The translations under genes were made by a program, and so were the position numbers. 64,000 nt of DNA from Candidatus Pelagibacter sp. (GTDB lineage: Bacteria > Pseudomonadota > Alphaproteobacteria > Pelagibacterales > Pelagibacteraceae): NCBI GenBank assembly GCA_028099475.1, contig JAOHHF010000001.1, forward strand, positions 1 to 64,000. The letters are read 5' to 3'. The notes below the pieces were generated by a model. The model was not told where the DNA came from and did not search any database. It saw only the letters and a program-made list of their open reading frames with translations. Shown here piece after piece: positions 28,198 through 38,312 of this stretch (positions within the stretch are counted from its first letter, which is position 1; each line of letters begins with the position of its first letter).

Positions 28198-29497
28198 TTT
28201 TTTAAAAAAAATATTACCTAAAACTTTATTTTATAGAGCGCTATTAATTGTAGCAACTCCTGTATTAGTTCTACAATTAGTAATAACAATTGTATTTTTT
28301 GACAGTCTTTGGATTAAAACCAACAAAGGGATGACTAGAGCACTCGTCAATGAAATTAATACATTTGTTGAAGTTTACGATAATGAAAAAATAGATAAGG
28401 ATGAATTAACAAATCTATTTTCTCTTTTTTTAGACTTAAACATAGAATTTATTGATAATAAAAATTTTGAAACTCAATATAGTGAAAGATGGTTTAGTCC
28501 AATTGATAGAACTCTTAGAAGAGAATTAAAATCTAACTTAAGTTCTATGGAATATTGGTTTGATACAACAAGTTATAAAGAGTTAATCGATCTACGAATT
28601 AAATATAATGAAGGTTACTTCAAATTCTTAGTGCCAAAAGATAGAGTTACAAGTTCATCAGCAAGACTTTTCGCTCTCTGGATAACTGTCCCAGCAATTA
28701 TAATGATAATTATTTCATTAATATTTTTAAAAAATCAAACTAGACCAATTACAAATTTAGCACGAGCAGCAGAAAGATTTGGTAAAGGAGAAGAAATTGA
28801 AGAATTCAAACCATCAGGTGCCTCGGAAATAAGACAAGCTGGATACGAGTTTGACAAAATGAGAAAAAGAATCGTTAGACATCTAAATCAAAGAACAGAA
28901 ATGTTGTCTGGTATAAGTCATGATTTAAGAACACCACTAACAAGAATGAAGCTGCAAATTGCTTTTATTAAAGATAATGATTTATCCAAAAAACTAACTG
29001 AAGATATAAATGAGATGGAAAAGATGCTTAATGAATATCTTCAATTTACAAGCTCTTCTTATGTTGAAAAGGATGAAATATTTAATTTATCAGAATTAAT
29101 AGAAACAGTTATAAAAAAATATGATAACCAAAATATTTTAATAGATATTACACCTAGAGTTTATGTTAATGGTAGAAAAAATTTAATAAATCGATGTCTA
29201 AATAATATTACTGATAATGCCTTAAAGTATGGGAATAAAGTTGAAATCAAACTCAATAAAAAAAATACAAACATTTTTATCACAGTAGATGATGATGGTC
29301 CTGGTATACCGAACAAAGAACGTGATAACGTATTTAAACCTTTCTATAAAATTGACAAAGGTAGAGCAGATTCAAAATCAAGCGTAGGTCTTGGGTTATC
29401 TATCGCCTCAGATATAATTAGGTCTCATGGAGGAAATATAATGCTTGAAAAATCAAAAATGAATGGTTTGCGAGTTAAGATTTTTTTACCCGTTTAG
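28178..29497 (+). CDS. EnvZ-type sensor histidine kinase
   Basis: A 439-residue inner-membrane kinase with two membrane helices at about 20-42 and 165-184 bracketing a ~120-residue periplasmic sensor. A HAMP domain follows, then the H box GISHDLRTPLTRMK with His248. The N box (NNITDNALKYG), G1 (DDGPGIP), F (FKPFYKID) and G2 (GLGLSIA) complete the ATP-binding domain. It presumably phosphorylates the response regulator encoded just upstream. Its 3' end overlaps the convergent UbiK-like gene by 23 bases. Confidence 0.93.
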   Translation: MFSGLSNFLKKILPKTLFYRALLIVATPVLVLQLVITIVFFDSLWIKTNKGMTRALVNEINTFVEVYDNEKIDKDELTNLFSLFLDLNIEFIDNKNFETQYSERWFSPIDRTLRRELKSNLSSMEYWFDTTSYKELIDLRIKYNEGYFKFLVPKDRVTSSSARLFALWITVPAIIMIIISLIFLKNQTRPITNLARAAERFGKGEEIEEFKPSGASEIRQAGYEFDKMRKRIVRHLNQRTEMLSGISHDLRTPLTRMKLQIAFIKDNDLSKKLTEDINEMEKMLNEYLQFTSSSYVEKDEIFNLSELIETVIKKYDNQNILIDITPRVYVNGRKNLINRCLNNITDNALKYGNKVEIKLNKKNTNIFITVDDDGPGIPNKERDNVFKPFYKIDKGRADSKSSVGLGLSIASDIIRSHGGNIMLEKSKMNGLRVKIFLPV

Positions 29498-29723
29498 TAC
29501 TTTTTTTTTTTGTTTCCAATTTCTTTATTTTATTTTCTAAATTTTCAACTCGTTTAGACAATACATCAAATTCATCTTTACTTGTAAGCTTCATTTTAAA
29601 AACGATTTCATCTCTTTTAGATCTTAAAATATTTAAAAGCTCAGAACTTAGATCTTTTGTGGAAATCATGCCCTGCTCTAAAAGTTTACCCAACTTATCA
29701 ATTAGAAATTTAGAATTCTTCAT
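29475..29723 (-). CDS. BMFP-domain protein, UbiK-like accessory factor
   Basis: A protein of about 82 residues with the BMFP layout: an N-terminal helix (FLIDKLGKLL), a middle segment LLNILRSKRDEIVFKMKLTSKDEFDVL and a C-terminal coiled coil VLSKRVENLENKIKKLE, then a basic tail. Relatives include UbiK, which assists ubiquinone synthesis. ATG at 29723 starts at the conserved helix; an ATG at 29738 would add five residues. Its coding end overlaps the kinase gene on the other strand. The function is inferred from the family only. Confidence 0.72.
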   Translation of the reverse strand: MKNSKFLIDKLGKLLEQGMISTKDLSSELLNILRSKRDEIVFKMKLTSKDEFDVLSKRVENLENKIKKLETKKKSTKRVKKS

Positions 29724-29755
29724 ATATAAGATATACATTATAAGTTTTATTTAAA

Positions 29756-30529
29756 ATGTTCATCAATAATTTTGACCCAGTTGCTTTTCAAATTATGTCA
29801 TTTGAAATTAGATGGTATTCTTTAGCCTACATTTTTGGAATTATAATCGGTTGGTTATTGTGCAAAAAAATATTCATTAAAAATACAAAAATTAATGAAA
29901 AATTTGATGATTACTTAACTTATTCGATCTTAGGAATAATTATAGGTGGACGATTAGGATATATTTTATTTTATAATTTTAATTACTATCTAAATAATTT
30001 CTTTGATATTTTTAAGATTTGGCATGGAGGCATGTCTTTTCATGGAGGTTTGTTGGGTATAATTATTGCAAGCATTCTATTTGCAAAAAAAAATAATCAA
30101 AATCCATTTATATATATGGATCTCGTTTCCTTGGTTGCTCCGATTGGTATTTTTTTTGGCAGATTGGCAAATTTTATAAATTCGGAACTATATGGAACAG
30201 TTAGCAATGTTCCATGGTCAGTAATATTTGTTAAAGTTGACAATCTAACCAGGCATCCATCTCAATTATATGAAGCATTTTTAGAAGGTATAATTTTATT
30301 CCTACTATTGATTTACTTTAGAAAAAAAAATTATTTATTAAAACCAGGTACAATTTCAGGATTATTTTTGATTTTTTATTCAATATTTAGATTCTTTGTT
30401 GAATTTTACAGAGTACCAGACGAACATATTGGCTACTTAGCTTTTAATTTATCGACTGGACAAATCGTTAGTGTCGTATTCCTAATTATTGGAACAATAG
30501 TTTTTTATCTAAAAAATGAAAATAAATAA
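29756..30529 (+). CDS. lgt: Prolipoprotein diacylglyceryl transferase
   Basis: A 257-residue polytopic inner-membrane enzyme that attaches diacylglycerol to the lipobox cysteine of prolipoproteins. The signature is present: IRWYSLAYIFGIIIGW, IIGGRLGYILFYN, WHGGMSFHGGLLG, the FFGRLANFINSELYGTVSN phosphatidylglycerol motif, RHPSQLYEAFLEG and FRFFVEFYRVPDE. It overlaps the next gene by 14 bases and opens an lgt-midA-pgeF operon, a common alphaproteobacterial order. Confidence 0.96.
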   Translation: MFINNFDPVAFQIMSFEIRWYSLAYIFGIIIGWLLCKKIFIKNTKINEKFDDYLTYSILGIIIGGRLGYILFYNFNYYLNNFFDIFKIWHGGMSFHGGLLGIIIASILFAKKNNQNPFIYMDLVSLVAPIGIFFGRLANFINSELYGTVSNVPWSVIFVKVDNLTRHPSQLYEAFLEGIILFLLLIYFRKKNYLLKPGTISGLFLIFYSIFRFFVEFYRVPDEHIGYLAFNLSTGQIVSVVFLIIGTIVFYLKNENK

Positions 30530-31571
30530 AAATACTATTTTACCCTTAGATAAATTCATAGAATTTGCACTTTACGACAAAGACACTGGTTACTACATGA
30601 AAAAAGATCCTTTTGGAGCAAAAGGTGATTTTATTACCGCCCCAAATATTACAAGACTTTTTTCTGAAATAATTGCTGTTTGGATAATAACCTTTTGGAA
30701 AAGTCTTGGCTCTCCTAAGAAATTTAATATCCTGGAGCTTGGAGCAGGTAATGGTGAAATGATGAAAGTAATAATATCAACACTTAAAAATTTTCCAGAA
30801 TGCTTTAATAGTTGTAAATTCCTAATACATGAAAAAAGTACTTTTTTAAAGGAACAGCAACATAACAATTTAAAATTGGAAAATGTGATTTGGGAAGATG
30901 ATATAAAAAAATTTGACTCTTGTCCTACAATTTTTATTGCTAATGAATTTTTTGATGCACTGCCTATTAAACAATTCTTTAAAAAAAATAAATGTTGGGT
31001 CGAAAGATTTGTAAATTTAAAAGAAATTGATCATGCTAAATTTGAAGAACAATTTATAGATATTAAAAAAATTGAAAAAGAATTAAATTTCGAAATTTCC
31101 AAAGATCAAGAAATAATTGAATATTCTCCAAGTTCATTTGAATATTTGAAAGATATCTGTAGTCTAATTAATAACAACAATGGTGGATTATTAATTATTG
31201 ATTATGGGTATTTAAATTCAAAAATGCATGAAACTCTTCAAGCAATAAATAAACACAAATATTCTAATGTTTTGGAAGATATAGGTCATTCTGATATCAC
31301 TTATAATATAAACTTTAATATATTTAAAAAATATATAGATCAATTTGAGGACCTTAATTCAATCTCTAGCAATCAAAAAAAATTTTTAACCAGTATGGGA
31401 ATAATTCAAAGAGCAGAAATTGTAAGTGAGAATATACCTTTTTCAAAAAAATCAGATTTATTTTATAGAGTAAGACGACTCATTGATGAAAAGCAAATGG
31501 GTGAGCTTTTTAAAGTAATGCTTATTAAAAAAAGATCAAATGAATTTAAAACAGGTTTTGAAATTGATTAA
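30516..31571 (+). CDS. SAM-dependent methyltransferase, NDUFAF7/MidA-like
   Basis: A 351-residue protein of the DUF185 family. GYYMKKDPFGAKGDFITAPNITRLFSE is the conserved N-terminal segment (seen as GYYMKKDPFGAKGDFITA followed by NITRLFSEIIAVW), with the SAM motif ILELGAGNGEMM at about 70-81, IFIANEFFDALPIKQF and LLIIDYGY. The mitochondrial homologue NDUFAF7 methylates an arginine of complex I subunit NDUFS2; the bacterial target is less certain. It lies between lgt and pgeF and overlaps both. Confidence 0.85.
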   Translation: MKINKNTILPLDKFIEFALYDKDTGYYMKKDPFGAKGDFITAPNITRLFSEIIAVWIITFWKSLGSPKKFNILELGAGNGEMMKVIISTLKNFPECFNSCKFLIHEKSTFLKEQQHNNLKLENVIWEDDIKKFDSCPTIFIANEFFDALPIKQFFKKNKCWVERFVNLKEIDHAKFEEQFIDIKKIEKELNFEISKDQEIIEYSPSSFEYLKDICSLINNNNGGLLIIDYGYLNSKMHETLQAINKHKYSNVLEDIGHSDITYNINFNIFKKYIDQFEDLNSISSNQKKFLTSMGIIQRAEIVSENIPFSKKSDLFYRVRRLIDEKQMGELFKVMLIKKRSNEFKTGFEID

Positions 31572-32322
31572 ATCAAAAAAACTCTCAAAAATAAAAAACT
31601 TAAAACATGGTTTTTTTAATAGTATGGGTGGTCATTCAAAAGATATTTACAAAAGTCTTAACTGTGGCCCAGGCTCTAATGACAAACAATCTAATATTAA
31701 AAAAAACTTACAAAAAGTAAGAAAAAAAATCAGCACTAAAGCAAAGAATATTTTCTTGGTAAGTCAATTTCATAGTAACAAATTTGTCTATATTGATAAA
31801 AAATATACAAAAAAACAAAAACCTAAAGCTGATGCTATAATTACAAATCAGAAATACTTGCCCATTGCTGTTTTAACGGCCGATTGTGCACCAATATTAA
31901 TTTATGACGATAAAATTAAAATGATTGCTGCAATTCATGCAGGTTGGAGAGGTGCTTTTAAAGGTATTATAAATAAAGTAATCAAATTTATGATTAAAAA
32001 GGGTTGTAGAATTGAAAATATGACAGCCGCTATAGGACCTTCTATTTCATTCAAAAATTATGAAGTTAAAGGGGATTTTAAGAAAAAATTTATTAAACAA
32101 GATAAAAAAAATTCTATATTTTTTACAAGTAGAAAGAAGAAATTATACTTTGATTTAACAAAGTTCATTTATTCTTCATTAGAAATAATTAATATTAAAC
32201 ATATTGACAATTTAAAAATTGATACTTTTGATATTAAAAACAATTTTTTTAGTGCACGAAGAGCTTTAAAGTTAAAACACAATGATTATGGTAGAAATAT
32301 TTCAATAATTATGCTTAATTAG
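31540..32322 (+). CDS. pgeF: Peptidoglycan editing factor PgeF (laccase-domain)
   Basis: A 260-residue multicopper-oxidase-fold protein (YfiH/DUF152 family). The metal-binding set is visible: [10 protein letters not shown]..., [41 protein letters not shown] and AAIGPSIS. Family members hydrolyse misincorporated peptidoglycan precursor linkages or act on purine nucleosides. The start overlaps the methyltransferase gene by 32 bases. Confidence 0.88.
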   Translation: MNLKQVLKLIKSKKLSKIKNLKHGFFNSMGGHSKDIYKSLNCGPGSNDKQSNIKKNLQKVRKKISTKAKNIFLVSQFHSNKFVYIDKKYTKKQKPKADAIITNQKYLPIAVLTADCAPILIYDDKIKMIAAIHAGWRGAFKGIINKVIKFMIKKGCRIENMTAAIGPSISFKNYEVKGDFKKKFIKQDKKNSIFFTSRKKKLYFDLTKFIYSSLEIINIKHIDNLKIDTFDIKNNFFSARRALKLKHNDYGRNISIIMLN

Positions 32323-32329
32323 GTTTTTA

Positions 32330-33262
32330 ATGAAATTATTATCCGGCAATAGCAATAAACCTCTTAGTAAAAATATTGCAAAATATTTGAAGTCTAAATT
32401 GGTAAATTCTAGCATCAGAAACTTTTCTGATGGCGAGATTTATGTTGAGATAAACGAAAATATAAGAGGGAATAGCATATTTATTATTCAATCAGTTTCA
32501 TCTCCTGCTAATGACAATCTAATGGAACTTTTACTTTGCATAGATGCGCTAAAGAGATCTTCTGCAAAAAATATAACAGCTGTTATTCCATATTTTGGAT
32601 ATGCGAGACAAGACAGAAAAGTTGTTCCAAGAACATCTATATCGGCTAAGCTGGTATCAAATCTTATCACAAAAGCAGGTGCTGATAGAGTTGTAACTGT
32701 GGATTTGCATGCAGGACAAATTCAAGGTTTTTTTGATATTCCAGTTGATAACTTATTTGCAACACCAATTTTTGCTAGACATGCAAAGAAAAAAATAAAA
32801 AGTAAAAGTATTATTTGTGTTGCTCCTGATGTTGGTGGAACTGAAAGAGCAAGAGCTCTTGGAAAACTTTTAAATGTAGGACTTGCAATTGTAGATAAAA
32901 GAAGACCTAAGCCAGGTCAGTCACAAGTCATGAATGTAATTGGTGATGTTAAAGGAAAAACTTGTGTAATTGTCGATGACATTATTGACTCGGGTGGAAC
33001 AATTGTTAATGCTGCTAAAGCTCTTAAAGATAGAGGTGCAAAAGAAGTTTATGTATACATCACTCATGGAGTTTTAAGTGGTGAGGCGGTTAAAAAAATT
33101 AAGAATTCTGTAATTAAGAATCTTGTAATTACAGACACGATTGACAATAATGACAAAATTAAAGGCACTAAAAACATTGAGGTTTTGCCAATATCTGGCT
33201 TAATGGGTGAAGCAATTAAAAGAATATCAAACTCAACATCCGTATCGGATTTATTTAAATAA
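32330..33262 (+). CDS. prs: Ribose-phosphate pyrophosphokinase
   Basis: A 310-residue cytosolic enzyme making PRPP from ribose-5-phosphate and ATP for nucleotide, histidine and tryptophan synthesis. [31 protein letters not shown], the flexible-loop segment [40 protein letters not shown] and the PRPP loop [13 protein letters not shown] are all canonical. It follows pgeF by 7 bases and precedes rplY. Confidence 0.96.
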   Translation: MKLLSGNSNKPLSKNIAKYLKSKLVNSSIRNFSDGEIYVEINENIRGNSIFIIQSVSSPANDNLMELLLCIDALKRSSAKNITAVIPYFGYARQDRKVVPRTSISAKLVSNLITKAGADRVVTVDLHAGQIQGFFDIPVDNLFATPIFARHAKKKIKSKSIICVAPDVGGTERARALGKLLNVGLAIVDKRRPKPGQSQVMNVIGDVKGKTCVIVDDIIDSGGTIVNAAKALKDRGAKEVYVYITHGVLSGEAVKKIKNSVIKNLVITDTIDNNDKIKGTKNIEVLPISGLMGEAIKRISNSTSVSDLFK

Positions 33263-33307
33263 TTACCTTGAGTTATTTAAGAACTTGGGCTAAAAACCCA
33301 TGATTTT

Positions 33308-34012
33308 ATGAATTCATTAGACGCAAACATTAGAAATACCAAAACAAAGGGTGAGCTAAGTACTCTTCGAAATAATGGAGGTGTCCCTGCTATAATTTAT
33401 GGTGGTGAGGCTAAAAATGAAACAATATCTATTTCGAAAAAATTATTAAAATCTTTAATCGATAAAGAAAATTTTTTATCAAATATAGTCACATTAAATG
33501 TTGATGGTAAGCCACAAAACGTACTTCCAAGAGAAATAAAATATCATATCATTTCTGATGAGCCAATACATGTGGATTTTTTAAGAGTAGTTCCAGGAGT
33601 AAAAATAAGAATAGAAGTTCCTGTACAATTTATTAATCATGAAAAATCTCCAGGTTTAAAAAGAGGTGGAGTGCTAAACATAGTTAGACGAAAAGTCGAA
33701 TTAAGATGTCCTAGTGAAAAAATTCCAGAGAGTCTGGTAATTGATCTTGATGGAGTAGATATTGGTGAGAGCTTTAAAATTTCGTCAATTAATTTAGAAG
33801 CAGATGTTACCCCAACAATCACAGGAAGAGATTTTGTTATAGCTACATTAGCTGCACCTACAGTAATGAAAGAACCTGAAAAACCAGCTGAGGCAGAAGC
33901 AGCAGAAGGTGAAGCAGGAGCAGAAGCAGCAGCTACAGATGGCGATAAGACAGCAGCTGAAGGTGATAAAAAAGAAGGTGACGACAAAAAACCTGCTGAA
34001 GAAAAGAAATAA
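33308..34012 (+). CDS. rplY: 50S ribosomal protein L25/general stress protein Ctc
   Basis: A 234-residue long-form L25 that binds 5S rRNA. The N-terminal L25 domain (about 1-90) has TKGELSTLRNNGGVPAIIYGG and the second beta domain contains VDFLRVVPG and VPVQFINHEKSPGLKRGG. The last ~40 residues are a low-complexity Ala/Glu/Lys/Asp tail, as is usual in alphaproteobacterial Ctc proteins. It lies between prs and pth, a widely conserved order. A small hairpin lies 8 bases before the start codon. Confidence 0.94.
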   Translation: MNSLDANIRNTKTKGELSTLRNNGGVPAIIYGGEAKNETISISKKLLKSLIDKENFLSNIVTLNVDGKPQNVLPREIKYHIISDEPIHVDFLRVVPGVKIRIEVPVQFINHEKSPGLKRGGVLNIVRRKVELRCPSEKIPESLVIDLDGVDIGESFKISSINLEADVTPTITGRDFVIATLAAPTVMKEPEKPAEAEAAEGEAGAEAAATDGDKTAAEGDKKEGDDKKPAEEKK

Positions 34013-34047
34013 TCTGTCAAAGTTAAATATTACTACCCATTAAAAAT

Positions 34048-34611
34048 ATGCTTTTATTTGTAGGTTTAGGTAATCCCACACCAGATAGTGAAAACAATAG
34101 ACATAATGTTGGTTTCAAAATTATAGACTCTATTAATAAAAAATTTAGCTTATCAAAACAGAAACCTAAATTTAAAGGTTTGCTAACAACTGGAATTGTT
34201 GGAGATCAAAAAGTATACGCAATCAAACCATTAACATTTATGAATAATTCAGGTATTTGTATTAGAGAGCTTATTGAGTATTTCAAAATAGATCCAGAAG
34301 ATGTAGTTGTTTTTCATGATGATTTAGATGTAGAATTTGGAAAAATTAAAGCAAAATTTGGTGGATCAAGTGCTGGTCATAATGGAATTGCCTCTATAGA
34401 TAAATTCATAGGAAAAGATTACTCAAGAGTTAGAATTGGTATTGGGAAACCAAAAGAAAAAATTGAAGTTGGTGATTTTGTTCTTCAAAATTTTGATGAA
34501 GATGAAATGACTGGAATAGAAAAAATCTCAAACAATATCAATGATGCTATTTCTATACTTGTAGAAAAAAAACTAGATCTTTTTTCCAGCACAGTAAATA
34601 ATAATAAGTAA
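34048..34611 (+). CDS. pth: Peptidyl-tRNA hydrolase
   Basis: A 187-residue enzyme that recycles peptidyl-tRNA dropped by the ribosome. LFVGLGNPTPDSENNRHNVG contains the catalytic His in RHNVG, and PLTFMNNSG, VFHDDLDVEFGKIK, FGGSSAGHNGIASI and YSRVRIGIGKP are conserved. Its stop codon overlaps the ychF start by one base (TAATG), so the two genes are probably coupled. Confidence 0.96.
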   Translation: MLLFVGLGNPTPDSENNRHNVGFKIIDSINKKFSLSKQKPKFKGLLTTGIVGDQKVYAIKPLTFMNNSGICIRELIEYFKIDPEDVVVFHDDLDVEFGKIKAKFGGSSAGHNGIASIDKFIGKDYSRVRIGIGKPKEKIEVGDFVLQNFDEDEMTGIEKISNNINDAISILVEKKLDLFSSTVNNNK

Positions 34612-35684
34612 TGAGCTTTAAATGTGGAATCGTTGGATTACCCAATGTTGGTAAGTCTACTTTATTTAATGCTTTAACAAACTCAAGCAAGGCTCAAGCT
34701 GCCAATTTTCCTTTTTGTACAATAGATCCAAACGTAGGTGTTGTACCTGTACCTGATGAAAGACTAGATAATTTATCAAAGGTTTCAAAATCAAAAAAAA
34801 TAATCAACACAACTATTTCATTTGTTGATATTGCAGGTCTAGTAAAAGGTGCATCAAAAGGTGAAGGATTGGGCAATAAATTTCTTTCACACATTAGAGA
34901 AGTAGATGCAATTATTCACATGATTAGATGTTTTGACTCTGATGATATTCAAAATGTTAATCCTACAGTAGATCCAATTAGAGATCTGGAAATAATTGAA
35001 ACAGAGATGATGTTAGCTGATTTAGAGTCTATTCAAAAAAGATTAGAAAAGAGCAACAAGAAAAATGTTGATGAGGAGCAATTAAAAATACTTGAAGTTG
35101 CACTAGATTGTATCAATAATGATAAAGATATTTCGATTTTAAAATCTCAATTTGAGGACAAACAACTTAATCAAAGTGGCTTATTATCAATTAAACCAAA
35201 AATATTTGTGTGCAATGTTGACGAGCAAAGTGTGCAGGAGGGCAATCAATATACAAAAAAATTTATAGAAAAATTTGGTGAAGAAAATACTTTAATTGTA
35301 TCAGCTGATATAGAAAATCAAATTAATGAACTAGAGTCTACAGAACGAAAAAATTACATGGAGATGATTGGTTTAAAAGAGACTGGATTAAGTATGCTAA
35401 TTCAAAAAGGATATAAAATTTTAGAATTAGATACTTATTTCACTTCAGGTCCGGAGGAAACAAGAGCTTGGACTATTCAAAAGAACTGTACAGCTCCTAA
35501 AGCTGCTGGTGAAATTCATACTGATTTTGAAAAAGGTTTTATAAGAGCGGAAACAGTTTCATATGAAGATTTTGTTGAAAATGATGGCTGGGTGAATTCT
35601 AAGACTAATGGAAAGATGAGATTAGAGGGTAAGGATTATATTGTAAAAGACGGTGATGTATTAAACTTCAGATTCAACACGTGA
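34611..35684 (+). CDS. ychF: Redox-regulated ATPase YchF (OLA1 family)
   Basis: A 357-residue Obg-like P-loop protein that binds ATP and associates with ribosomes. GLPNVGKSTLFNALT is the P-loop at 8-22, FVDIAGLVKGASKGEGLGNKF covers switch II, the G4-like motif is FVCNVDE, and the C-terminal TGS domain includes TYFTSGPEETRAWTI and AAGEIHTDFEKGFIRAE. The pth-ychF pair is common in proteobacteria. Its 3' end overlaps petC by 24 bases on opposite strands. Confidence 0.95.
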   Translation: MSFKCGIVGLPNVGKSTLFNALTNSSKAQAANFPFCTIDPNVGVVPVPDERLDNLSKVSKSKKIINTTISFVDIAGLVKGASKGEGLGNKFLSHIREVDAIIHMIRCFDSDDIQNVNPTVDPIRDLEIIETEMMLADLESIQKRLEKSNKKNVDEEQLKILEVALDCINNDKDISILKSQFEDKQLNQSGLLSIKPKIFVCNVDEQSVQEGNQYTKKFIEKFGEENTLIVSADIENQINELESTERKNYMEMIGLKETGLSMLIQKGYKILELDTYFTSGPEETRAWTIQKNCTAPKAAGEIHTDFEKGFIRAETVSYEDFVENDGWVNSKTNGKMRLEGKDYIVKDGDVLNFRFNT

Positions 35685-36452
35685 CCATATTTTTTTCATG
35701 CTGAAATAAACTAATATGGTTAAAATAATTAGATAAATAATTGCTTTAAAACCCATTTGATGTCTAGACTCTAAGTGTGGTTCTGCAGCCCACATTAAAA
35801 ATGTAGTTACATCTTTGGACATCTGCTCAACAGTTGCTTTTGTACCGTCTCCGTATTCAACTATATCATCTGAAAGTGGAGCTGACATTCTAATTTTATT
35901 TCCATACATATATTTATTGTAGTGAACACCTTCGTCTAAAGTCATTCCACTTGGTGCATCTTCATAGCCTTGTAGTAATGAATAAATATAATCTACCCCG
36001 CCACCTCTTGCTTTAACTAAAACTGACATATCAGGAGGATATGCGCCCCCATTAACTGCTTGAGCTGCTTTAACATTTTCATACGGCATTACAAATTTAT
36101 CTGAAAGTTTTGCAGGTCTTGTGAACATCTCGCCATCTGCATTAGGGCCATCCGTTACTTCAAAAGATGCAGCGATAGCTTTTACCTCAGCCTCTGAAAA
36201 CTCTGGTCCACCTTTTTCTCCTAAATTTCTATAACTTAAATATTTCATCGAATGACATGCGGCGCACACCTCTGTATAAACTTGGTAACCTCTTTGCAAC
36301 GACCCTCTATCAAATTTTCCAAAAAGACCCTTGAAGCTCCAATCAGTTTTTAAAAGTTTAGCAGTTTCAGCTGAGTATGAATGCGTTGATGCAAAAGAGA
36401 TAAAAGCTAAAATTGACAATAATTTTATTATATTTTTCACTTTATTTATCAA
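35661..36452 (-). CDS. petC: Cytochrome c1 of the bc1 complex
   Basis: A 263-residue haem protein with an N-terminal signal peptide (to about SYSA), the haem c motif CAACHS, the axial-methionine region [12 protein letters not shown], and one C-terminal membrane helix ([15 protein letters not shown]) that anchors it in the inner membrane facing the periplasm. It passes electrons from the Rieske protein to cytochrome c. It is the last gene of petABC and overlaps petB by 11 bases. Confidence 0.95.
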   Translation of the reverse strand: MINKVKNIIKLLSILAFISFASTHSYSAETAKLLKTDWSFKGLFGKFDRGSLQRGYQVYTEVCAACHSMKYLSYRNLGEKGGPEFSEAEVKAIAASFEVTDGPNADGEMFTRPAKLSDKFVMPYENVKAAQAVNGGAYPPDMSVLVKARGGGVDYIYSLLQGYEDAPSGMTLDEGVHYNKYMYGNKIRMSAPLSDDIVEYGDGTKATVEQMSKDVTTFLMWAAEPHLESRHQMGFKAIIYLIILTILVYFSMKKIWSRVESEV

Positions 36453-37704
36453 AACTTTCTTTATGTTTTGCTGTAGCTAAATTAGCAGAACCTCCAAGCA
36501 CTGACTCGGTAATACTTAATGGAATAGGTAATGTTTTTTCTTTAAATCCTAATACCGGGAGTATCACTAGAAAATGAAGAAAGTAATACGCAGTAGCAAC
36601 TCTTGCAATTAATAAGTAAAGACCTTCAGCAGGCATAGCTCCCATGTAACCTAAAATTAAAACATCAGCCACTAGGATCCAATAAAACTGTTTATATAAA
36701 GGTCTGAATACTGCAGATCTAATTTTTGATGTATCTAACCAAGGTAGCACTGCTAAAATTAAAATAGCTGAAAGCATTGCAACAACTCCAAGTAATTTAT
36801 CAGGTACTGATCTCAAAATTGCATAAAAAGGTAAGAGATACCACTCAGGTACAATATGAGCGGGAGTAACCATTGGGTTAGCTTCAATATAATTGTCAGC
36901 ATGACCTAAAATGTTAGGCGTATAAAAAACAAAAAAAGCAAAAACAATCATAAACATCAACAATGCAAAACCATCTTTAATCACAATATATGGATGGAAT
37001 GGCACAGTATCTTTTGAGGGTTTTTTTATATCAATACCAACCGGATTGTTATTTCCAGGAACGTGTAATGCCCAAATATGAAGAACAACTAATCCTAGTA
37101 TCAAAAAAGGAATTAGGTAATGCAGTGTAAAAAATCTAGTTAAAGTTGGATTATCAACAGAGTAACCTCCCCACAACCAGGTCACAATACCCTCGCCTAC
37201 TAATGGGATTGCACTAAATAAATTTGTAATAACTGTTGCTCCCCAAAAACTCATCTGTCCCCAAGGTAGCACATACCCCATAAATGCAGCTGCCATCATC
37301 AGTAGATAAATTATTATTCCAATAATCCAGATAATTTCTCTTGGAGATTTATAAGATCCATAAAACAAAGATCTGAAAATATGAATGTAAACTGCTAGAA
37401 AAAACATCGATGCTCCATTTGCATGAATATATCTTATCAGCCACCCATAATTTACATCTCTCATTATGTGCTCTACACTTTCGAAAGCCATGTCTGCATG
37501 TGCAATGTAGTGCATAGCAAGTGTTAATCCAGTAACGATCTGTGTTATCAAACAAAAAGTTAAAATTCCACCAAATGTCCACCAGTAATTTAAATTTTTA
37601 GGTGTCGGATAATCTGTTAAGTGATTTGCTAAAGTTAAAAGTGGAAGTCTATCATTAAACCATTTTCCAGCTTTTGATGTAGGTGTATATTCGTGATCAC
37701 TCAT
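36442..37704 (-). CDS. petB: Cytochrome b of the bc1 complex
   Basis: A 420-residue polytopic membrane subunit holding both b haems and the Qo and Qi quinone sites. Haem-ligating histidines occur in ALHYIAHAD and [13 protein letters not shown], and in the later [10 protein letters not shown] and [13 protein letters not shown]. The Qo-site PEWY motif is present in [17 protein letters not shown]. Length and helix pattern match alphaproteobacterial cytochrome b. It lies 8 bases after petA. Confidence 0.97.
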   Translation of the reverse strand: MSDHEYTPTSKAGKWFNDRLPLLTLANHLTDYPTPKNLNYWWTFGGILTFCLITQIVTGLTLAMHYIAHADMAFESVEHIMRDVNYGWLIRYIHANGASMFFLAVYIHIFRSLFYGSYKSPREIIWIIGIIIYLLMMAAAFMGYVLPWGQMSFWGATVITNLFSAIPLVGEGIVTWLWGGYSVDNPTLTRFFTLHYLIPFLILGLVVLHIWALHVPGNNNPVGIDIKKPSKDTVPFHPYIVIKDGFALLMFMIVFAFFVFYTPNILGHADNYIEANPMVTPAHIVPEWYLLPFYAILRSVPDKLLGVVAMLSAILILAVLPWLDTSKIRSAVFRPLYKQFYWILVADVLILGYMGAMPAEGLYLLIARVATAYYFLHFLVILPVLGFKEKTLPIPLSITESVLGGSANLATAKHKESFDK

Positions 37705-37712
37705 AATATTAT

Positions 37713-38222
37713 TTATCCAATTTTGATTGTGTTAGCATTAACAAATTCATACTTTGGAACTTCCATGTTTAAAGGTGCGGGACCTTTTCTTATTCTTCCA
37801 GACGTATCATAATGTGAGCCATGACATGGACAGAACCATCCATCATAATCACCCTTATCATTCAATGGTACACATCCTAAATGAGTACAAACACCTAACA
37901 TTACTAACCACTCAGGATTTTTTGCACGATCTTCATCTTTTTCAGGATGTTTTAAATCTTCCATCTTAACAGATTTTGCTTCTGAAATTTCTTCTGGCGT
38001 TCTTCTTCTTATGAAAACTGGTTTACCTCTCCAAAGTACTGTTATTGTATTTCCAGGCTTAACTGAACTTACGTCTACTTCTGTACTTGCTAAAGCTTTT
38101 ACAGAGGCATCTGGATTCATCTGGTCAACCAATGGCCACACAACTGCACCCACACCAACTGCTCCAACTGCATATGAAGCAGTGAATAAAAATTCTCTTC
38201 TTTTAGGCTTTTTATCTGACAT
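37713..38222 (-). CDS. petA: Rieske iron-sulfur subunit of the bc1 complex
   Basis: A 169-residue protein with a twin-Arg N-terminus (KPKRREFLF) and a single membrane helix, consistent with Tat-dependent insertion. The 2Fe-2S ligands are in CTHLGCVPL and CPCHGSHYD. It moves electrons from ubiquinol to cytochrome c1. It is the first gene of the petABC operon and is divergent from trmL with 90 bases between starts, which should hold the operon promoter. Confidence 0.96.
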   Translation of the reverse strand: MSDKKPKRREFLFTASYAVGAVGVGAVVWPLVDQMNPDASVKALASTEVDVSSVKPGNTITVLWRGKPVFIRRRTPEEISEAKSVKMEDLKHPEKDEDRAKNPEWLVMLGVCTHLGCVPLNDKGDYDGWFCPCHGSHYDTSGRIRKGPAPLNMEVPKYEFVNANTIKIG

Positions 38223-38312
38223 TTTTTTAAATATTATTGTTAAAAAATTACTTAATATACGATTTCTTATAAGATAATAGTTTTTTTTCTACTGAAAGAA
38301 TGACACATAAAT

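Noticed and set aside
33637..34020. 127-codon minus-strand frame over rplY
   Set aside because: The Ser/Ala-rich translation is just the complement of the Ala/Glu/Lys tail and core of L25.
37349..38277. Extra frames on both strands across petB and petA
   Set aside because: They overlap strongly conserved cytochrome b and Rieske sequences and have no independent support.
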